From Alphaproteobacteria bacterium (lineage in GTDB: Bacteria; Pseudomonadota; Alphaproteobacteria; UBA3830), in contig BNWJ01000059.1 of the NCBI GenBank assembly GCA_025998735.1, forward strand, positions 1 to 7,678: DNA of 7,678 nt, written 5' to 3'. Positions 1 to 6,744 of this stretch are shown one piece after another. The notes beneath the pieces were generated by a model, which was not told the origin of the DNA, ran no database searches, and saw only the letters and a list, made by a program, of their open reading frames with translations. Both the position numbers and the translations under genes were made by a program. Numbering within the stretch: position 1 is the stretch's first letter; the number at the start of each line of letters is the position of its first letter.

Positions 1-108
1 AAAAATATGTGGCGTTTAATATCGAAAATTAGACGAAAACTCTGCGCTCATACAATCGCTTTCTTTATCAATGGTGACATCACTTTCGACCAGATGATTG
101 CTTCATGA
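1..108 (+). CDS. Possible 3' end of a transposase gene (partial)
   Basis: An open frame enters from the left edge and stops at TGA 106-108, giving 35 codons; its true start lies outside the window. The visible residues include a basic stretch followed by a hydrophobic one (KIRRKLCAHTIAFFIN) and the ending FDQMIAS. This layout recalls, from memory, the extreme C-terminus of some DDE transposases of insertion sequences common in intracellular bacteria (an RRK-x-x-AHT-x-x-x-F-x-N type tail). The resemblance is weak and the frame is short enough to occur by chance. The opposite strand also has a short open frame here. The gene would converge on the symporter gene, 56 bases away. No terminal inverted repeat was found between the two. 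Confidence 0.3.
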   Translation, partial: KNMWRLISKIRRKLCAHTIAFFINGDITFDQMIAS

Positions 109-164
109 AAAACATGCTCACTGCGTAACATCATAAAATAATACTCGCTTTTTGTCCCAATGCA

Positions 165-1367
165 TTAGGTGGTGATATTTTTTAATGCCGCTCTCAGTTT
201 TTGGAAGATAACAACGAAGAAATTATTGGCAGCAACATTTCCCGCAGTTGCTATCGGATCGACAACTCCGTAAAAAGCGATTATGAACGCTATCATGGAA
301 TCATCGAAGCCGAAATATTTCTGTAGAACTGGCACTGTGACCATAATGGTTCCGCTTGGCACTCCACCACCAGCAAATTTATTCAGCACGAAAAACACGC
401 CAAACATCACAAAGCCAGAAAACGTTGGAAGCGGATGATTCATGGACACCATGACTAACATTGCAATAATTGGAACGATAATTGTATCGCCAACCATGTG
501 GAAATTTAACGTCAGAGGCATAACTGCATCTGAAAGCACTTTGTCCTTCGTGTTTTTTCCTGCGGCACTAAGTGACATTGGAAGAGCAGCAGCGCTGGAC
601 ATTGTACTAAATGCCGTCACAATGGCGGGAGCTGCATTCCTGAGAATTTCCGTAGTTCTAGAGAATCTAAATCCGGCGGCTACCATAAGCCAAATGCTGA
701 GATATGCGACTAGAAAACCACACATCATCAGACAGACACCGGCATTCTGGGAAACAAATCCGGTCATTTTTCCTTCGGCGAATAATTTCAGAAGAAACCC
801 ACCGACAAATACCGGCAGCAGCGGCACGAAAAACTGCTTCATGAATTTCATCACCCAGCTATGAATGGTATTTATGATCAGTGATATGTATTTATTTGGA
901 CGAAATGAGTTGAATAGCCCCACGCATACCCCCAGAATCAACGCATGTGTTGTGCCTAATATATGTGGCAAATCCAGTGAAAAAAACGGAGAAAACACTC
1001 GCGTCGTTTCTGCAATAGCGCTGGTTTGAAATCCGGATAACAAGAGAAATCCAACCGTTCCGGATACTAGAACATTGCAAAAATTCGATACGCAAACCAT
1101 GAGCATTAGACCCAGCACGAAAAACATTCCCTCGCGGGGAATGGCAGAAAGTGCTACCGAAACGAAACTAAACAGGAGAAACGGTAAAACAAAGATGAGC
1201 AATTCTTTCAGGTTAACACTGATGGTCAAAAAAAAACTGATGACATCGGTGCTTAATACACTGTAGCAGCAGGATACAAATAAAAGGACCAGCAGCAACT
1301 GCACCAATGGATTCAATAAAATCCTTTTGATTCTCGAGCTTGGCATTTTCGTCATATCCGACTCCAT
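165..1367 (-). CDS. Dicarboxylate/amino acid:cation symporter (DAACS) family protein, divergent
   Basis: A polytopic inner-membrane protein of 400 residues, the normal length for the DAACS (GltP/GltPh/DctA) fold, which takes up acidic amino acids or C4-dicarboxylates with Na+ or H+. Family landmarks appear in order: a serine-rich re-entrant hairpin 1 (AFSTMSSAAALP, about 252-263), the TM7 unwound motif (NFHMVGDT, 288-295), re-entrant hairpin 2 (GGGVPSGTIM, 333-342) and the TM8 motif (VDPIATAGNVAANN, 369-382). Several ligands differ from GltPh. By motif alignment the NMDG motif reads HMVG, the TM8 arginine that binds the substrate side-chain carboxylate is Ala373, and the second TM8 aspartate is Asn381; Asp370, Thr374 and Asn377 are kept. 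The substrate and coupling ion may therefore differ from classical members. Met5 (ATG at 1353-1355) has a GGAG six bases upstream and may be the true start; Met1 has no clear ribosome site. A promoter candidate lies just upstream. The gene is divergent from the exporter operon. Confidence 0.88.
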   Translation of the reverse strand: MESDMTKMPSSRIKRILLNPLVQLLLVLLFVSCCYSVLSTDVISFFLTISVNLKELLIFVLPFLLFSFVSVALSAIPREGMFFVLGLMLMVCVSNFCNVLVSGTVGFLLLSGFQTSAIAETTRVFSPFFSLDLPHILGTTHALILGVCVGLFNSFRPNKYISLIINTIHSWVMKFMKQFFVPLLPVFVGGFLLKLFAEGKMTGFVSQNAGVCLMMCGFLVAYLSIWLMVAAGFRFSRTTEILRNAAPAIVTAFSTMSSAAALPMSLSAAGKNTKDKVLSDAVMPLTLNFHMVGDTIIVPIIAMLVMVSMNHPLPTFSGFVMFGVFFVLNKFAGGGVPSGTIMVTVPVLQKYFGFDDSMIAFIIAFYGVVDPIATAGNVAANNFFVVIFQKLRAALKNITT

Positions 1368-1383
1368 ATTCGACGCAAGATAG

Positions 1384-1412
1384 TGTATAGCATTTTAGTT
1401 GCAATATCACAA
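1384..1412 (-). promoter_or_regulatory. Candidate sigma70-type promoter of the symporter gene
   Basis: Read on the minus strand, TTGTGA (1407-1412) and TATACA (1384-1389) are separated by 17 bases. Each matches its consensus hexamer at four of six positions. Transcription would begin about 10 bases before the ATG at 1365-1367. That short leader is another reason to consider the downstream ATG at 1353-1355, which has a GGAG site, as the start. Chance matches are common in AT-rich DNA. Confidence 0.42.
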
Positions 1413-1478
1413 CCACGAACAATGGCCCTTTTCTCTTGCCATCAACCAATAAAACACATGAAAAATATATCATACCCT

Positions 1479-1637
1479 TTATCGAAAATCAAGCAAAAAA
1501 TATATAAAGTAAAAGATTATGGAGTTTCGTTTTTTATGATCGATTATTTCATCTGCAATCTCAGGCAACATAATTTTACAAAGAATATTTTTGGCGAGTT
1601 CCTTGTTTTTTAACAGATTATGCATTAACATAATCAT
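1479..1637 (-). CDS. Small hypothetical open reading frame
   Basis: A 52-codon frame on the minus strand runs from ATG 1635-1637 to TAA 1479-1481. I do not recognise it. The translation has a charged, helix-like middle (LAKNILCKIMLPEIADEI) followed by a basic patch and an aromatic, hydrophobic C-terminus. It lacks a good Shine-Dalgarno site. Its upstream end abuts the foldback element at 1645-1719, so it could be the 3' remnant of a gene cut by that insertion, or simply a chance frame. An overlapping plus-strand frame exists in the same region and looks less protein-like. Confidence 0.22.
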   Translation of the reverse strand: MIMLMHNLLKNKELAKNILCKIMLPEIADEIIDHKKRNSIIFYFIYFLLDFR

Positions 1638-1644
1638 GCTGATG

Positions 1645-1719
1645 AATAGACCTGTTGCGTAGGCCTATTTTTGGTCCTGATAATCAGTGACTCCAAGAGG
1701 CTTTTGCAACAGGTCTAAT
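1645..1719. mobile_element. 69-bp foldback (MITE-like) element with inverted repeats and AAT flanks
   Basis: AGACCTGTTGC at 1648-1658 is repeated as its exact inverse complement at 1706-1716. With short mismatches the inverted similarity extends to about 20 bp (GCCT at 1663-1666 against AGGC at 1698-1701). The centre is also partly palindromic (TCCTGAT/ATCAGTGA around 1676-1690), so the whole unit can fold on itself. Direct AAT triplets flank it at 1645-1647 and 1717-1719, as a 3-bp target duplication would. The ends look like terminal repeats of insertion sequences, but there is no transposase inside, so it is either a non-autonomous miniature element or an internally deleted copy. It may also act as a hairpin in transcripts. 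Confidence 0.6.
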
Positions 1720-1758
1720 AATGACACAGTACTCCAAAACAAAGCACAAACATCGAAT

Positions 1759-1770
1759 GATATTAATATC
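1759..1770. promoter_or_regulatory. 12-bp perfect palindrome upstream of the exporter operon
   Basis: GATATTAATATC is a perfect inverted repeat 41 bases before the operon's first ATG. Its position and symmetry would suit an operator for a dimeric regulator, and it contains a TATTAA that could serve as a -10 element, but no acceptable -35 lies 16-18 bases upstream. No regulator gene adjoins it. AT-rich palindromes of this length can arise by chance. Confidence 0.2.
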
Positions 1771-1811
1771 ACCGCCGAGAGACTACGAATCATACTGAAA
1801 GGATTATTGAG

Positions 1812-2666
1812 ATGAAAAAAGTTGCGTTACTTGTGATTGGAGTTAGTATTTTTGGTGCCGTTGCGTTTTTTGCCCCAGTAAAAGATCTCAATTTGCAATT
1901 GCGAGGAATATATGACAAATTTTTCGGCGAAAATGAAAAGTTTACATACGCCGGAACTCTTGAGGTTACCAAAGTCGTTCTATCATCGAGAATCGCGTCC
2001 GATATCGTTTCTATAAAATTTGAAGAAGGCGATGTCGTAAAGAAAGACGAGATTTTGGTAAAGTTGGACGATGAAACCTGTCAGATTGCATCAAGACAAC
2101 TGAACAGCGACTACGATCGTTCGCTGAAGCTCATGAAAAATGGATGTATACCGGCCGAACAGCACGAACGCATTGAACGCGCCAAAAGAGACAACGATCT
2201 GCAAATAAAATGGTGCGAAATAAAGTCACCAATCGATGGAACAATCATGACGAAGTTCAAAGAAGATGGGGAATTCGTTGCGCCTGGGATGAATATTCTA
2301 TCCATCGCCAACACAAACGATATCTGGGCGTATTTTTATGTGGAACACGATATGGTTCATCAGCTAAAAGTCGGAGATGTTGTGAAATGTCAGCTTTCGG
2401 AATCTCCGGGAAAAACTTTCGCCGGAACCATAATAAAAATAAACGCCGAGGCGGAATTCACGCCTAAGAATGTGCAGACCAAAAAAGAAAGAACTCGTCT
2501 GGTATATGGCATAAAGGTCAAGTTCAAAAATGATGATCAAGTGTTGAAACCAGGCATGACGATTGAAACAACGTTAGACCCGTTGCGTCCTCCTCCTCTA
2601 TCTGGTAGTGCTTGCAGTATGCGCATTTCATCATTATCGGATCCAATGTCACGTTGGTCGAAATGA
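1812..2666 (+). CDS. HlyD/YbhG-like periplasmic adaptor (membrane fusion protein) of an ABC exporter
   Basis: The protein has 284 residues. An N-terminal membrane anchor or uncleaved signal (residues 4-21) is followed by a first lipoyl half (about 45-87, with FEEGDVVKKDEILVKLDD), a short alpha-hairpin (about 88-135), a second lipoyl half (IKSPIDGTIM, 137-146) and a beta-barrel region ending in LKPGMTIETTLD (about 245-256). The hairpin tip has the R-x3-L-x3-G-x-I-P-x2-E pattern (103-116) usual in adaptors that meet an outer-membrane channel, but its arms are much shorter than in E. coli YbhG (about 332 residues), which accounts for the reduced length. The last 28 residues are Pro/Ser-rich and unlike the family. 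The start is supported by AAAGGA eight bases upstream. The TGA shares an ATGA with the next gene's start, so the frame is coupled. In the exporter it should carry substrate across the periplasm. Confidence 0.88.
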   Translation: MKKVALLVIGVSIFGAVAFFAPVKDLNLQLRGIYDKFFGENEKFTYAGTLEVTKVVLSSRIASDIVSIKFEEGDVVKKDEILVKLDDETCQIASRQLNSDYDRSLKLMKNGCIPAEQHERIERAKRDNDLQIKWCEIKSPIDGTIMTKFKEDGEFVAPGMNILSIANTNDIWAYFYVEHDMVHQLKVGDVVKCQLSESPGKTFAGTIIKINAEAEFTPKNVQTKKERTRLVYGIKVKFKNDDQVLKPGMTIETTLDPLRPPPLSGSACSMRISSLSDPMSRWSK

Positions 2667-3382
2667 TTGAAGTTACACATCTGTGCAAATCTTTTGGAAC
2701 GACGCAGGCACTGAATGACATATCGCTAACTTTTCAGGATAACACGTTGCACGGCATCATTGGACCTTCCGGAGCTGGAAAAACCACGTTGTTGCGTCTT
2801 ATGATCGGACTTTTGAAAAAAGATTGCGGCGATATTTCGTATTTTTCAGATGAAAAACAAGTTCCATTTTCCGAAATTCGCAAGGACATCGCCTACATGC
2901 CGCAGCAGCAAAGTCTGTACGCGGATCTGTCGGTGGAAGAACATATGAAATTTTTCGCGAGTATGTATGGCGTCGATGAAAAAGATTACAAGGAGTTATC
3001 GGAGCGCCTATACGGCATTACACGATTGGAAAAATTCAAAGACAAACCTGCTGGAAAACTCTCTGGTGGAATGTACAAAAAACTCGGACTCATGTGCGCA
3101 CTGCTGCGATCTCCGAAAATAATTCTACTGGACGAGCCGACCAACGGAGTCGATCCCATAAGTCGCCGCGAATTTTGGAATATTTTAAATGATGCCGTAT
3201 CAAATAACGGACTTGTAGTTATGACGACCGCCTATATGGATGAGGCGGAGCGCTGCGGCTGCGTTCATCTGCTGGAAAACGGCGTTGTCATTGCTGAAGG
3301 AGAACCACGGCAGCTTCTGGACATGGATCAGGTGGAGAATTTCGATCAGTTTTTCATAAAACGAGTGAAGAAACATGAATAA
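2663..3382 (+). CDS. ABC transporter ATPase A (equivalent of the N-terminal half of YbhF)
   Basis: A 239-residue nucleotide-binding subunit of the ABC-2 exporter class. Motifs: Walker A GPSGAGKTT (34-42), Q-loop YMPQQQ (78-83), signature LSGGM (133-137), Walker B IILLDE (153-158) and D-loop with Asp164. The switch histidine expected after TT is Ala190 (TTAYMDEAE), so this subunit's own ATP site is probably degenerate; I recall the same TAYM-type motif in N-terminal domains of fused YbhF/RbbA-type proteins. The start at 2663 is chosen because ATG overlaps the adaptor's TGA (ATGA) and begins directly with the canonical first strand (MIEVTHLCKSFG). An earlier in-frame ATG at 2612 would only add 17 unrelated residues. 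No clear Shine-Dalgarno is visible, which fits translational coupling. It is expected to pair with ATPase B at the cytoplasmic face of the two permeases. Confidence 0.9.
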   Translation: MIEVTHLCKSFGTTQALNDISLTFQDNTLHGIIGPSGAGKTTLLRLMIGLLKKDCGDISYFSDEKQVPFSEIRKDIAYMPQQQSLYADLSVEEHMKFFASMYGVDEKDYKELSERLYGITRLEKFKDKPAGKLSGGMYKKLGLMCALLRSPKIILLDEPTNGVDPISRREFWNILNDAVSNNGLVVMTTAYMDEAERCGCVHLLENGVVIAEGEPRQLLDMDQVENFDQFFIKRVKKHE

Positions 3383-4292
3383 GATTGCAGTAGTCGAAAA
3401 TCTCAATGTCATATTTGGTAATTTTTATGCGGTAAAAAATGTGAGTTTCTCCGTCGATAAGGGAGAAATATTTGGATTTTTGGGATCCAATGGCGCCGGG
3501 AAAACCACGACCATTCGAGTGCTGTGTGGCCTACTTCCCGCAACTTCCGGAAATGTAATTATTGACGGTACAAAATTCACGGCTGGCTTGGAAAACATCA
3601 TCAAGCGGAAAGTCGGATACATGTCGCAAAAATTCACGCTCTACGATGATCTGACAATCGAAGAAAATCTCGAATTCTCGGCTTGTCTGAGAGATATGGA
3701 TTCCAGTACTTACGAGGATAAAAAATCCCAATTGCTGAAGTTTATCGATTTTAAAAATGACACGAATCAAATTGTCGGCAATCTTTCCGGAGGAATTAAG
3801 CAGGAGATCGCGCTGGTGACGTCGATTTTGCACGATCCGAAGATTATATTTTTGGACGAGCCGACGGCGGGAGTTGCTCCGGCAATGCGAGACAAATTCT
3901 GGAATTTAATAAAGAAATTATCCGAATCCGGAAAGACGATTTTTGTTACGACTCACTACATGGATGAAGCGGAAAATTGTCACAGAATTGCGCTCATGAG
4001 ATCCGGCGAACTGATTGCGCTCGATACTCCGGGTAATCTGAAAAAAACGACTTACAATAAACCGATGTATCTGCTTACGGCTCATGATGCAGAATCACGC
4101 AAATATCTCGTCGATAATTCCCAAGATTTTTTCGAGATGTTCGCTCCCTACGGATTACATTACCACGCGATAATTTCCGAAATGTTGGATGAAGACCAAA
4201 CTCTAGATAATATGAAGAAATATTGCACTTTTCAAAAAATTTCACCTTCGCTGGAAGATGTGTTCATAAAATTAGTCGAAGGAGATCGCTGA
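3375..4292 (+). CDS. ABC transporter ATPase B (equivalent of the C-terminal half of YbhF)
   Basis: A 305-residue nucleotide-binding subunit. Motifs: Walker A GSNGAGKTT (37-45), Q-loop SQK (Gln85), signature LSGGI (137-141), Walker B IIFLDE (157-162) and switch histidine His194 (TTHYMDEAE), so the catalytic set is intact. The D-loop reads AGVAPAMR, with Ala168 where Asp is usual; Ser is also seen there in ABC-2 drug exporters, so this may be tolerated. After the ATPase core (to about 230) there is a C-terminal extension of about 75 residues ending in SLEDVFIKLVEG, a typical ABC-2 drug-exporter ending. The gene starts eight bases before ATPase A ends (ATGAATAA), and its own stop overlaps the next ATG. 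The split of what is one polypeptide in E. coli YbhF into two coupled genes is notable. Confidence 0.9.
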   Translation: MNKIAVVENLNVIFGNFYAVKNVSFSVDKGEIFGFLGSNGAGKTTTIRVLCGLLPATSGNVIIDGTKFTAGLENIIKRKVGYMSQKFTLYDDLTIEENLEFSACLRDMDSSTYEDKKSQLLKFIDFKNDTNQIVGNLSGGIKQEIALVTSILHDPKIIFLDEPTAGVAPAMRDKFWNLIKKLSESGKTIFVTTHYMDEAENCHRIALMRSGELIALDTPGNLKKTTYNKPMYLLTAHDAESRKYLVDNSQDFFEMFAPYGLHYHAIISEMLDEDQTLDNMKKYCTFQKISPSLEDVFIKLVEGDR

Positions 4293-5467
4293 TGAATCTC
4301 GCTAGATGCAAATCCATTTTCCAAAAAGAAGGCAAGCACATTCTTCGAGATCCGTTTACGCTAATACTCGCGCTGCTGCTGCCTTTTTTGATCGTTATCA
4401 TATTTGGAAACGCATTCGAATTTAATCTGAAGGATATTTCGATGGTGGTCGTTGATCACGATAAATCCCAGGAGTCGCGCCAGTTAATCGAGACGTTCAG
4501 CAGCTCCGGATATTTCAAAACGTACTTTACGGAATCTCCAGAAGATGCCATCGCCGAAATACACAACGAAAAAGCAAAGATTGCGCTGATAATTCCTCCG
4601 GATTTCGATAAGAGAGTATCGTCTGGACAAGCAGACGTCCAAATAATTGTGGACGGGGCCGATAATACATCGCTCAACGCTGTGAGAGGATACATCACGA
4701 GAATTGGCGTGCTAGCCAGCTTGAAGCTGTATCCGTTTTCTGCTTCGCGAGCTTCTAAAACGTATGCGAGATATACTTGCAATGTCGAAGCATCTTCAGC
4801 AAAGGTAAATGCAAGTGGTGCAACCACCGGATCCAACGTCATGCTGGTTTTTAATCCTGAATTAGATTCCAAATGGTTTACTATTCCCGGATTGTCGGCG
4901 GTAATAATTGCGCTGGTTTCGATACTTCTTACGTCGCTGACGATTTGCAAAGAGCGGGAGCAGGGATCCATGGAGCTTTTGCTGTCCACGCCGGTTAAAT
5001 CCGTGGAAATAATCGTCGGAAAAATACTGCCATACGCATTGTTGGGATGGATCGGATTTGGAATCGTGTATGCTGCGGCGAGATTTTTGTACGAAATTCC
5101 GTTTTTCGGTCATCATTGGATATTGCTGCTCGGAACGGCGATTTTCATTTTGGATTACCTTGCCATTGGATTGTTCATATCGATTACCGCCACGCAACAG
5201 CAAATGGCAGTGCAAATGGCGTTGATCATCGGACTTTTGCCGACGATGTTGCTATCTGGATTTGTGTTTCCCATCGAATATATGCCAAGGCCCCTACAAT
5301 ATATTACCATGATTTTTCCCGCGAGATGGTATATCGAAATTACCCGCTGCGAATTTCTGAAAGCGTCTGAGTTTGCGGATCTGGTAGTGCCATTTGCGGC
5401 ATTAATTATTCTGGGAATCGTGATAATAACCGCAGCGATAAAAAAATTTAAGGATACGTTGGAATGA
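4292..5467 (+). CDS. ABC-2 type permease 1 (YbhS-like)
   Basis: A 391-residue inner-membrane subunit with the ABC-2 layout. A first membrane segment (about 22-42, after the amphipathic RDPFTLI) is followed by a large periplasmic domain (about 45-195) and then five more hydrophobic segments. Family signatures are FNPELDSKWFTIPG at the end of the periplasmic domain, KEREQGSMELLLSTPV in the cytoplasmic coupling region, and LLSGFVFPIEYMPRPLQYI near the end. The periplasmic domain has a Ser/Ala/Asn-rich stretch just before FNPEL that looks longer than usual. The start at 4292 is chosen because TGATG overlaps the upstream stop and AAGGAG (4279-4284) lies seven bases before it; an in-frame ATG at 4223 is inside ATPase B and lacks support. 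It should dimerise with permease 2 to form the export path. Confidence 0.9.
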   Translation: MNLARCKSIFQKEGKHILRDPFTLILALLLPFLIVIIFGNAFEFNLKDISMVVVDHDKSQESRQLIETFSSSGYFKTYFTESPEDAIAEIHNEKAKIALIIPPDFDKRVSSGQADVQIIVDGADNTSLNAVRGYITRIGVLASLKLYPFSASRASKTYARYTCNVEASSAKVNASGATTGSNVMLVFNPELDSKWFTIPGLSAVIIALVSILLTSLTICKEREQGSMELLLSTPVKSVEIIVGKILPYALLGWIGFGIVYAAARFLYEIPFFGHHWILLLGTAIFILDYLAIGLFISITATQQQMAVQMALIIGLLPTMLLSGFVFPIEYMPRPLQYITMIFPARWYIEITRCEFLKASEFADLVVPFAALIILGIVIITAAIKKFKDTLE

Positions 5468-6564
5468 AAAAATTATTTGGTTTTTTGAAAAAAGAAATAA
5501 AGCAAATGCTCCGCAATCCGCGCATGGTTGTTTTAATTTTCCTGATGCCAATATTACAGATGATATTGGTGAGTTTCGCCATGAATAACGAGGCGCAAAA
5601 TATCCGATTGGCGGTGGATTGTTCCGCAAACGACTATCTAATGAAGAACATTTCCGACAAAGCGATGGCGTCGACATGGTTTCAACGTGACGTGGAGTGC
5701 AACGGCTTAAGCGCCTTCGACGCAGTTCAAAAGGGAAAAGCCGATGTGGCCATCATCGCTCCTCCAGGTGGTTTTACCAAATCTGTCGGCAATGGAAATC
5801 CACAATTGCAGATCCTAATCGACGCCTCAAATATTCTCAAAGCCCAAGCAATAGAAGCTTATCTGAACGCCATTGTTGCGTCCGTCATAAATGAAAGCAG
5901 ATTATTGCCGAAAAATCCCAATCCTGCCATCAATTTTAAAAGCCGAATTTTGTTTAATCCGGAAATGGATTCCAGATTTTTCATGCTGCCGTTTCTCATC
6001 GTGATTATGGCAACCATGACCATTATGAGCACGATTAGTATTTCCATGACGCGAGAAAAGGAATTCGGAACCATGGAAATGCTGATTTCCGCTCCTATAG
6101 AAAAATCGCACATCATTCTCGGCAAAACGATTCCATACATATTCGTTGGATTCATAAATTTGATAACAGTATTATCCGTTGGAATGCTGGTTTTTGGCAT
6201 ACCATTCCGAGGAAGTATTCTGCAATTTCTTCTGGCATTTTTTATATTTGCGACATCGATGGCGGCATTTGCGATTTTGCTTTCCACATTTTGCGATACT
6301 CAGCAGCAGGCAATGCTGGGTATGATGATCTTCTTGTTTTTATCCATAATGCTCGCCGGCGGCTTGGCTCCCATAGATAACATGCCGATTTTCTTGAGGG
6401 TTTTCGCTCACATAATGCCTCTGTCTCATTACACTTTTCTGACCAGAAACATTCTGCTGAAGGGAAGCGACTGGGGATATTTCTTGCCTCATGCATCGGC
6501 GATATTTCTCTTCGGATTGGTGTCCGCCAAACTCGCAGTTATACGACTCAAGACAACTTTGTAG
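5464..6564 (+). CDS. ABC-2 type permease 2 (YbhR-like)
   Basis: A 366-residue paralogue of the preceding permease, close to the length of E. coli YbhR (about 368). It starts with an amphipathic KKEIKQMLRNPRMV and one membrane segment (about 20-40), then a periplasmic domain ending in LFNPEMDSRFFMLP. The coupling-helix region TREKEFGTMEMLISAP follows, then further membrane segments with LAGGLAPIDNMPIFLR and PLSHYTFLTRNILLKG, which are typical ABC-2 landmarks. Its ATG overlaps the stop of permease 1 (ATGA), and AAGGA lies nine bases upstream. It is the last gene of the operon; a hairpin begins at its stop codon. Two different permeases with two different ATPases imply an asymmetric exporter. 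Confidence 0.9.
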   Translation: MKKLFGFLKKEIKQMLRNPRMVVLIFLMPILQMILVSFAMNNEAQNIRLAVDCSANDYLMKNISDKAMASTWFQRDVECNGLSAFDAVQKGKADVAIIAPPGGFTKSVGNGNPQLQILIDASNILKAQAIEAYLNAIVASVINESRLLPKNPNPAINFKSRILFNPEMDSRFFMLPFLIVIMATMTIMSTISISMTREKEFGTMEMLISAPIEKSHIILGKTIPYIFVGFINLITVLSVGMLVFGIPFRGSILQFLLAFFIFATSMAAFAILLSTFCDTQQQAMLGMMIFLFLSIMLAGGLAPIDNMPIFLRVFAHIMPLSHYTFLTRNILLKGSDWGYFLPHASAIFLFGLVSAKLAVIRLKTTL

Positions 6565-6605
6565 AGAAGATGCCGCTCCAAACGAAGCGGCACAGATCTC
6601 TCTAC
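6561..6605 (+). terminator. Hairpin at the end of the exporter operon
   Basis: Two nested perfect stems form around the last stop codon: GTAGAGA (6561-6567) with TCTCTAC (6599-6605), and TGCCGCT (6571-6577) with AGCGGCA (6586-6592), leaving an 8-base loop. There is no U-tract after it, so it is not a textbook intrinsic terminator. It could stop transcription with help or protect the 3' end of the operon mRNA. Confidence 0.5.
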
Positions 6606-6744
6606 AACTCACCTGACATTTTCAAAATGCCTTTTCCATTGCCGCTCAGTACCAGAAGATTTCGCTAGTCAGCATCGCAAGGCGGTTTGATAAGTCTGCT
6701 TGGACAGTCCTTACCAGACGGCTATCTTCTCCATCTTCATCGTG

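Larger units (their letters stand above)
1368..1811. other. 444-base divergent intergenic region
   Basis: This spacer lies between the divergently transcribed symporter gene and exporter operon. It is very AT-rich at about 1460-1620. It holds a minus-strand promoter candidate (1384-1412), a short minus-strand open frame (1479-1637), a foldback element (1645-1719), a 12-bp palindrome (1759-1770) and the Shine-Dalgarno site of the first operon gene (GAAAGGA, 1797-1803). No convincing -35/-10 pair for the operon was found, so its promoter is not located. No RNA gene was recognised. Confidence 0.6.

Noticed and set aside
442..864. Plus-strand open frame opposite the symporter gene
   Set aside because: The minus strand encodes all four symporter motifs in one frame; the plus frame is a shadow.
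1578..1611. Weak hairpin followed by a T run (ACAAAGAA with TTCCTTGT)
   Set aside because: The stem is A/T-rich with a mismatch and a 13-base loop, in an AT-rich stretch with no plus-strand gene to terminate.
1383..1613. Plus-strand open frame in the divergent spacer
   Set aside because: No Shine-Dalgarno site, unlikely composition, and it overlaps the promoter candidate of the symporter.
2210..2467. Second plus-strand frame inside the adaptor gene
   Set aside because: It overlaps the lipoyl and barrel region of a well-supported adaptor and shows no domain of its own.
4456..4989. Long minus-strand open frame opposite permease 1
   Set aside because: It is antisense to a clear ABC-2 permease with all family motifs; no ribosome site or recognisable domain supports it.
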